Positions 58,694 through 64,000 of a stretch of DNA of 64,000 bases are shown one piece after another. Origin of the DNA: CAIYRG01 sp964446945 (GTDB lineage Bacteria > Pseudomonadota > Alphaproteobacteria > Micropepsales > Micropepsaceae); the NCBI GenBank assembly GCA_964446945.1, contig CAYUQO010000009.1, positions 62,001 through 126,000 of the forward strand, given 5' to 3'. Numbering within the stretch: position 1 is the first letter of the stretch; each line of letters starts with the position of its first letter. The notes under the pieces were generated by a model. It worked only from the letters and a program-made list of their open reading frames with translations. It searched no databases and was not told the origin of the DNA. Position numbers and translations under genes: made by a program.

Positions 58694-61246
58694 TTATTCC
58701 GTGGGCGCGAGCGCGGCGAGGCCTGCGAAAGGCGAATCCGGGCGCGAAGTCCGGCGTTGGCGGCGCTTGCGCATCCGGATTGGCTGCCAAATCATCAGCG
58801 CGGACCCGGACTGATCCGCTGCGACCTGCTTCCAGCCCAGTCCGCTTGCGACAGCAAGGGCTGAATCGACACTGCTCCCCAGCAATGACACCACTGTATT
58901 CAGGCTGATGTTTGCATCGGAACGAGCCTGCGAAGCGGCCATCAGGATCTGGTCGATTCGATCCACAATATCCATCCGAACGGCGCGTCCGGTGAAAACC
59001 ATGAAACATGCCGCTTCCAGAAATGCCGGCGGTCCGTCACCTTCGGTGAATGTAAAGGACGTAAGGCCCGGGCCAGGAGGCGCCGGCAGCTGGGGCAATC
59101 CGGCTTTGACCGCCCACAGCATCGCGGCAAGAGAGGAGGGGGCAGGTTTGATCATCCGCGGCAGGTAAAAGGCACGGCTGCCGGCTTTTACGCCAAAACG
59201 GCGCAGATCTCTGGCAGCCGCACGCGTTTGCGCTGTCAACGGTGTTTCGTCGTACGTCACATGACCGAGGTTCTCAGCCATACGAAAAGCCAGGCCACGC
59301 GCCGGCCCCGGCAGCCCACCATCGTCCCAGGATGAGGACCGCGCAGCAGCGGCGCGCTTGAGGGCCACGAGCGGTTCGAGCAGATTCTCGATGTGGGTCC
59401 CGAGCCACTTCTCCAGCCGCGCCTTTACAGCATTGCGCAATGGATTACCCAATGGCTCGTCGGCTTTGACTTCCACAGCCGGCGTGAGGGGGTGAGTGCC
59501 GGCGGTCAATTTCGCCACCACCGCGCCTGACCACCAGATGTTGCCATGATATGTCAGCATGAAATCATGATCTGACGCATCGATCAAAGCACGGGCACGC
59601 TGTTCGAACTCTTGTCCGAGCATTCTTCCGGCTGCTGCGCGTAAAGCCCGCTGATGGACGGCGTCGGCGCGCGGATCGGGTGTGAATACGAAGCCTTCGA
59701 GTTTGCCCAATGGTTCCGGGCCAAGCCGGACTGTGCCAGAATCGTCGACTTCGGCTGAGAGCTGATCCTCATCGCGCAAGTGACGGATCAGCAATGACGC
59801 GCGGCGATCGATGAACCGCTGTGTCAGCCGGTCATGCAATGCGTCCGACAGCCGGTCCTCCACCGCGCGCGTGACCTCCTGCCACTGACGCGGGTCGGCG
59901 GTCCAACCCGGACGGTTCGCGATGTAGGTCCAGGTGCGGATCTGGGCCAATCGTCCGGAGAGCGTGTCAACGTCGCCTTCGACAACATCGAGCCGTGCGA
60001 TCTGCCGCGCCATCCAGTCATCCGGCAACACACCGGGGTCGCTGATCAAATGGCGGAATATGCGTCCGGCGAGGCGCGCATGTTCGTCCGCGCTCAGCTT
60101 TCGAAAATCGGGAAGCTGACATGCCTGCCACAGCAGCCTGACTGCTGCCGGTGCGGTAGCGGAAGTCCTGATGTCCTCGTCCCGGCTCAGTGCCTGGAGC
60201 GTGATCAGGTCCGACACGGGACGGCTTTTGACGAGCCCGCGCCCGGGCGGCGGTTCGTCCAGGCTGCCCAGCAGCCGGTCGATCGACCTGTAGTCCAACG
60301 CGCTGTTGCGCCACTGCAGAAGTTTGACCGGATCATAGCGATGATTTTCGATCTGTTGCACCAGATCGGAGTCGAGCGGTTCTGAGTCGCCGGTGACGCC
60401 GAATGTCCCATCATTCATGTATCGCCCGGCGCGGCCGGCAATCTGGCCCATTTCTTCAGGTCTCAACGGCCTGACCGTGAACCCGTCGAATTTTTCGCGC
60501 GCCGCGAAGGCGACGTGATCGACATCCATATTGATGCCCATGCCGATCGCATCGGTCGCAATCATGAAATCGACTTCGCCGGATTGATAGAGTGCCACTT
60601 GCGCGTTGCGCGTGCGCGGACTCAAGGCGCCGAGAACGACGGCGGCGCCGCCCCGCTGAGTGCGCACGGTATCGGCTATTCCGTATACATCCTCAACGGA
60701 AAACGCGACCACAGCGGATCGCCGCGGTAGTCGCGAAAGTTTTTTCGCGCCGGTGTAGGCGAGTTCGGAAAACCGGGGCCGCGTGATGAAATGCGTTTCG
60801 GGTGCGATACGTGCGATCGCCGGCTTCATTGTCGCCGACCCAAGCCACATGGTTTCCTCTTCACCCCGGGCATGAAGCAGCCGGTCGGTGAAGATGTGGC
60901 CCCGTTCCGGATCGGCGCAGAGCTGAATTTCGTCCACAGCGAGAAAAGCCACGCCGATGTCGACCGGCATTGCTTCAACTGTGCAGACGAAGAACCGCGG
61001 TGATTTGGGCACCATGCGTTCTTCGCCGGTGATCAGCGCAACTTCGTTTTCACCGCGCAGACGGACCACCCTGTCGAATACTTCACGCGCGAGAAGGCGG
61101 AGCGGTAAACCGATCATCCCGCTGCGATGCGCCAGCATTCGCTCGATAGCGAAATGCGTTTTGCCGGTATTCGTTGGACCGAGAACGGCGGTGATGCGGG
61201 CTTGCTGCCGGGGAGCAGGACGATGTGCCGTGGGTTTCAATGCCAT
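58694..61246 (-). CDS. Suv3-like RNA helicase
   Basis: The 850-residue SF2 helicase has motif I GPTNTGKT (about 24-31), motif II DEIQ (about 109), motif III SAT and motif VI QIAGRAGR. It resembles mitochondrial Suv3, an RNA helicase of RNA decay. The C-terminal half (about 470-750) carries the Suv3-type region, and a basic C-terminal tail ends with RMRKRRQRRTSRPD. In alphaproteobacteria it stands at the head of a helicase-S4-fdxA-carD group. ATG at 61246 is used. Partner nucleases are not in the window. Confidence 0.9.
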   Translation of the reverse strand: MALKPTAHRPAPRQQARITAVLGPTNTGKTHFAIERMLAHRSGMIGLPLRLLAREVFDRVVRLRGENEVALITGEERMVPKSPRFFVCTVEAMPVDIGVAFLAVDEIQLCADPERGHIFTDRLLHARGEEETMWLGSATMKPAIARIAPETHFITRPRFSELAYTGAKKLSRLPRRSAVVAFSVEDVYGIADTVRTQRGGAAVVLGALSPRTRNAQVALYQSGEVDFMIATDAIGMGINMDVDHVAFAAREKFDGFTVRPLRPEEMGQIAGRAGRYMNDGTFGVTGDSEPLDSDLVQQIENHRYDPVKLLQWRNSALDYRSIDRLLGSLDEPPPGRGLVKSRPVSDLITLQALSRDEDIRTSATAPAAVRLLWQACQLPDFRKLSADEHARLAGRIFRHLISDPGVLPDDWMARQIARLDVVEGDVDTLSGRLAQIRTWTYIANRPGWTADPRQWQEVTRAVEDRLSDALHDRLTQRFIDRRASLLIRHLRDEDQLSAEVDDSGTVRLGPEPLGKLEGFVFTPDPRADAVHQRALRAAAGRMLGQEFEQRARALIDASDHDFMLTYHGNIWWSGAVVAKLTAGTHPLTPAVEVKADEPLGNPLRNAVKARLEKWLGTHIENLLEPLVALKRAAAARSSSWDDGGLPGPARGLAFRMAENLGHVTYDETPLTAQTRAAARDLRRFGVKAGSRAFYLPRMIKPAPSSLAAMLWAVKAGLPQLPAPPGPGLTSFTFTEGDGPPAFLEAACFMVFTGRAVRMDIVDRIDQILMAASQARSDANISLNTVVSLLGSSVDSALAVASGLGWKQVAADQSGSALMIWQPIRMRKRRQRRTSRPDSPFAGLAALAPTE

Positions 61247-61508
61247 AGGCTAACCGCCCGACCTTAGCCTTGCCGGACTGGCTCTATGCACTTTTCCTGC
61301 CCCAATAAGTGAGAATTTCGCGCGCATTTCGTGAAAGCACGGAGCACGAACGTAACATGTCCGAATCACTAACCAGCCTGAATATCATTTTTCGTTCACG
61401 CACAAGTGATTGATGCAGTCCGCGCACAGAAAACAACAGATTGGAGTCCGGCCCGAAATAGCGGGTCGGGCACAATTCATCACCAACGGATTCTCGCAAC
61501 AGGTCCAG
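61247..61508. other. 262-bp gap without a recognised gene
   Basis: This stretch between the DUF3108 gene stop and the helicase start carries no frame with recognisable sequence. It includes a moderately AT-rich segment near 61340-61400. I see no tRNA-like fold or strong inverted repeat. Confidence 0.3.
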
Positions 61509-62375
61509 TCATCCCGGTTGGTTCAGTGCCCGACCATCGAGTTTTGCCTGGGACGCTACGGCCGCCACCACGCCAAATTCGGTTTCAGCCCACAGCCTGA
61601 TTGGAATCGCATAATGCCGGTTCGGATCGGAATTGCTCTGCACCGTAACCACCCAAGCATACATCCTGGGCATCTTCTTGTTCTGATCGAGGATGCTTTG
61701 CTTGTAGCCGGCGATCTCGTTGTAATGGATTTCGCACACCATGGCGGGACCGCTGTAGAGGCCGTTGTCCATCCGCACATCGGTATTTTTCACAAAACTC
61801 GAAACGACATTGTAGCGGCGCCGTCCGTCAAACACCGGAGCCGTGGCCTGGCATGGTTTCTGTTGCCCGGCGCTCGCAATGCCGCTGGTGAGATAAACGG
61901 CTGCGCTCAGGGGGTCGAGCGTACCCTTCTTCTGTTCGTCACTGACGGGATGATTATTGTCCCTGTACGGTGGATCGGAAGTAACGGCTCTGGGGCCGTC
62001 CGGGCCAAACTGCACAGTCGCGTGCTGGCGCTTCACGGAATGATTGAGCGAAAATGAGTCATAAAGGGTGGGCTGCAGCTTGCCCGGCTCAGCCGAACCG
62101 CTGACCGCGGTTTCAATCTTCGCCTGCCAGAAGGCATTGACGATGCCTTTGGTTTCGAGGGTGGAAATGGCTTTGTAATCGCTTCCTTCGAACCGGCTGG
62201 ACATCGCCACTTTGCCGAGGGGTATGCCGCTGACATACAGGTCGTAGGAAAGGTCGAGAGTGGACGCCGGAACCCCGTCACCCGGATTGTTTTCGCCTCC
62301 TGCCCCCAGGGCGGGGCCGGCGAGCAGGAGCCCGGCGCAACAGGCGCCAAGGAAGTTAAACGGCGTAATTTTCAT
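61509..62375 (-). CDS. DUF3108 exported protein
   Basis: The 288-residue protein has a signal peptide (about 5-24, GPALGAGG). The mature part matches DUF3108: YDLYVSGIPLGKVAM, FEGSDYKAISTLETKG, DPLSAAVYLTS, FDGRRRYNVV and a late PIRLWAETEFGVVAA. The family forms a beta-rich periplasmic protein of unknown role. ATG at 62375 is chosen over 62498, which would add 41 unrelated residues. It is divergent from rpmB. Confidence 0.88.
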   Translation of the reverse strand: MKITPFNFLGACCAGLLLAGPALGAGGENNPGDGVPASTLDLSYDLYVSGIPLGKVAMSSRFEGSDYKAISTLETKGIVNAFWQAKIETAVSGSAEPGKLQPTLYDSFSLNHSVKRQHATVQFGPDGPRAVTSDPPYRDNNHPVSDEQKKGTLDPLSAAVYLTSGIASAGQQKPCQATAPVFDGRRRYNVVSSFVKNTDVRMDNGLYSGPAMVCEIHYNEIAGYKQSILDQNKKMPRMYAWVVTVQSNSDPNRHYAIPIRLWAETEFGVVAAVASQAKLDGRALNQPG

Positions 62376-62540
62376 ATCGCCTCCCTCTCCAGCCTGGAGC
62401 AATTCTAGGCAGCGGAGGCTGGTTAGTGAAATGAAGTTTCCGTTGGAATCCCAAGCATCGCGTTTGCGTGAATGCTTGACGGGCCCGAAGGCGTTCACCT
62501 ATGACACGGGTTCACCCAGAGCCGCCAGAAGGAATTTGCC

Positions 62541-62846
62541 ATGTCCCGCCGCTGCGAATTAACCGGAAAAGGGGTCCGAAGCGGCCATCTGGTGAGCCAT
62601 GCCAATAACCGGAAAAAGCGCGTCTTCCGGCCCAATCTGCAGACCGTGAGCATTGCCAGCGACACCCTGGGCTGCAAAGTCTCGTTGCGCATCAGCATGA
62701 ATGCCCTGCGCACCATTGACCGCATCGGCGGACTGGATCCGTTTTTGTTGAAAGCCCGTGACGAAGTGCTCTCCGACCGCGCGCTGCGGCTCAAGCGGCA
62801 AATCGTCAGGAAGCAGGCGCGTAGCGCCGATCAAACGGCGTCCTGA
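62541..62846 (+). CDS. rpmB: 50S ribosomal protein L28
   Basis: The 101-residue protein matches the L28 family: RRCELTGKGVRSGHLVSHANNRKKRVFRPNLQ and LRISMNALRTIDRIGGLDPFLL. It is the longer alphaproteobacterial form with a C-terminal extension, and lacks the zinc-binding Cys pairs of some L28 proteins (only Cys5 and Cys45 are present). Its TGA stop directly abuts the cobT stop on the other strand (TGATCA). Confidence 0.97.
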   Translation: MSRRCELTGKGVRSGHLVSHANNRKKRVFRPNLQTVSIASDTLGCKVSLRISMNALRTIDRIGGLDPFLLKARDEVLSDRALRLKRQIVRKQARSADQTAS

Positions 62847-64000
62847 TCAGGCGGCGCGCTGGCGCGTTCCCCGGCGCCCCTGTGGGTTTGGTACACTATC
62901 TGCGGCAAATAACGCGGTAAGTTGGTCGGTCATGGCACCGGCCAGTTGTTCCGCATCGAGGATGGTCACTGCACGCCGGTAATAGCGGGTGACATCGTGG
63001 CCAATTCCGATGGCCACCAGTTCGACGGGCGACTTGGTTTCGATTTCAGCAATCACCTGCCGCAAATGCTTGTCGAGATAATTTCCGGGGTTGACCGACA
63101 AGGTCGAATCGTCGACCGGCGCCCCATCGGAAATGACCATCAGTACACGGCGCGATTCCGGCCGCGCCATCAAACGGCTGTGGGCCCAGACCAGCGCTTC
63201 GCCGTCGATATTTTCCTTGAGCAGACCTTCACGCATCATCAGGCCGAGATTGCGCCGCGTGCGGCGCCCCGGAACGTCGGCCGCCTTGTAGATAATGTGG
63301 CGAAGATCGTTCAGCCGTCCGGGTTGCGCCGGTTTACCTTCGTTCAGCCAGCGCTCGCGGGACTGCCCGCCTTTCCACGCCCGTGTCGTGAAACCGAGGA
63401 TTTCCACCTTGACGGCACATCGTTCGAGCGTACGCGCGAGAATGTCGGCGCACATCGCCGCGACCATGATGGGGCGGCCGCGCATCGAACCCGAATTGTC
63501 CAGGAGCAGCGTCACCACAGTATCGCGAAAATCCATTTCGCGTTCGATTTTGAACGATAGTGGATGCATCGGATCGATTACGACACGCGATAATCGTGCC
63601 GAATCGAGCAGGCCTTCTTCGAGGTCGAATTCCCATGACCGGTTCTGCTGGGCCATCAGGAGCCGCTGCAGCCGGTTCGCAAGCCGCGCAACGACACCCT
63701 GAATCGGCGCAAGCTGCTGATCCAGGAAATTCCGCAGGCGCGTCAGTTCCTCTGCGTCGCACAGGTCCTCTGCGCTTACCGTCTCGTCGAATTGGCTTGT
63801 GAATGCAGAGTAGTCCCAGCGCTCGACATCGGAGAAGGGCAGGTCGGGACGAAATGGCCGTTTGCCTTCCCGCGTTTCCTGCGGGTCCTGCAAATCGGAA
63901 TCCTCGCTCTTCATTTCTCCCGAGACGTCTTCGTCGGCTTCGCTCGATTCCTTTTGTTCAGTTTCGGTATCGGATGGTTCGGTTTCCTCGCCTTCCGACT
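62847..64000 (-). CDS. cobT: CobT-like cobaltochelatase subunit, incomplete
   Basis: The visible part is the C-terminal 384 codons. A VWA domain carries the MIDAS metal site DNSGSM, preceded by the CobT block RPDLPFSDVERWDYSAF and followed by VISDGAPVDD. The frame stays open to the right edge, where it encodes a Glu/Asp/Ser-rich segment typical of the CobT acidic linker; the start lies outside. CobT works with CobN and CobS to insert cobalt in aerobic cobalamin synthesis. The internal ATG at 63914 is not the start. Confidence 0.9.
   Translation of the reverse strand, partial: SEGEETEPSDTETEQKESSEADEDVSGEMKSEDSDLQDPQETREGKRPFRPDLPFSDVERWDYSAFTSQFDETVSAEDLCDAEELTRLRNFLDQQLAPIQGVVARLANRLQRLLMAQQNRSWEFDLEEGLLDSARLSRVVIDPMHPLSFKIEREMDFRDTVVTLLLDNSGSMRGRPIMVAAMCADILARTLERCAVKVEILGFTTRAWKGGQSRERWLNEGKPAQPGRLNDLRHIIYKAADVPGRRTRRNLGLMMREGLLKENIDGEALVWAHSRLMARPESRRVLMVISDGAPVDDSTLSVNPGNYLDKHLRQVIAEIETKSPVELVAIGIGHDVTRYYRRAVTILDAEQLAGAMTDQLTALFAADSVPNPQGRRGTRQRAA

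Noticed and set aside
1..64000. Mobile element, prophage or CRISPR array
   Set aside because: No transposase, integrase, phage structural gene, cas gene or regularly spaced repeats were found; the repeats seen are short palindromes.

Overview
The window is an almost entirely chromosomal, GC-rich, gene-dense stretch from an alphaproteobacterium. Pointers to that class: a CcrM-type GANTC adenine methyltransferase beside rnhB, a CarD regulator, CobT, Usg, an NDUFS4-like complex I accessory subunit, a NadQ-type Nudix-related regulator next to nadA-nadC, and one sequence matching the alphaproteobacterial general-stress sigma factor (EcfG) promoter. A Rhizobiales-like or neighbouring order is likely, but I cannot fix the genus. 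I saw no phage, insertion sequence, plasmid gene or CRISPR array. The non-genic structure consists of short palindromic intergenic repeats, hairpins, probable operators and two decayed gene remnants.

Layout. 1-4.3 kb: double cold-shock protein, DUF192 protein, tRNA-Pro(TGG), NDUFS4-like protein, tRNA-Arg(TCT), a small gene that seems to start at CTG, and a secreted protein with a possible permuted papain fold. 3.3-8.7 kb: histidine degradation (hutG divergent from hutI-hutU-hutH), yielding glutamate. 8.7-10.4 kb: methyltransferase, high-potential iron-sulfur protein and a frameshifted transporter remnant. 10.4-14.9 kb: periplasmic redox and copper block (Sco, PCuAC, a SoxC/SorA-like molybdenum sulfite dehydrogenase with its cytochrome, a dihaem cytochrome, and a Tat-exported DsrE-like protein). 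15-28 kb: SYLF protein, M20 peptidase, ccrM-rnhB, radical SAM protein, moaB, lytic transglycosylase, uracil-DNA glycosylase, ETF-ubiquinone oxidoreductase and a TPR lipoprotein.

28-37.8 kb: ispE, polyprenyl diphosphate synthase, a TrmN6-like methylase, glyQ-glyS, pyruvate phosphate dikinase and a SleB-type cell-wall hydrolase. 37.7-41.3 kb: an NAD operon transcribed leftward (tyrosine phosphatase, nadQ, nadA, nadC) with two matching inverted repeats around the nadA leader. 42-45.2 kb: universal stress protein and the complete queuosine-precursor operon queC-queE-queD-queF. 45-52.4 kb: DNA repair (tag), ygfZ, two glycosyltransferases, asparagine synthase, usg, LysE exporter, Nudix hydrolase. 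52.4-64 kb: FKBP isomerase, FAD-linked dehydrogenase, threonylcarbamoyl-AMP synthase, DoxX, SNase-like protein, the carD-fdxA-S4-helicase group, DUF3108 protein, rpmB, and cobT running off the right edge.

Most genes sit in tight same-strand pairs with 1-17 nt overlaps, or in convergent pairs whose ends touch or overlap. The observations most worth following are the paired NadQ-like operators, the four GANTC sites crowded in front of ccrM, the CTG-start gene after tRNA-Arg(UCU), the sulfite dehydrogenase block with a Tat-exported DsrE-like protein, and an arginase-family HutG that lacks its first metal-binding histidine.
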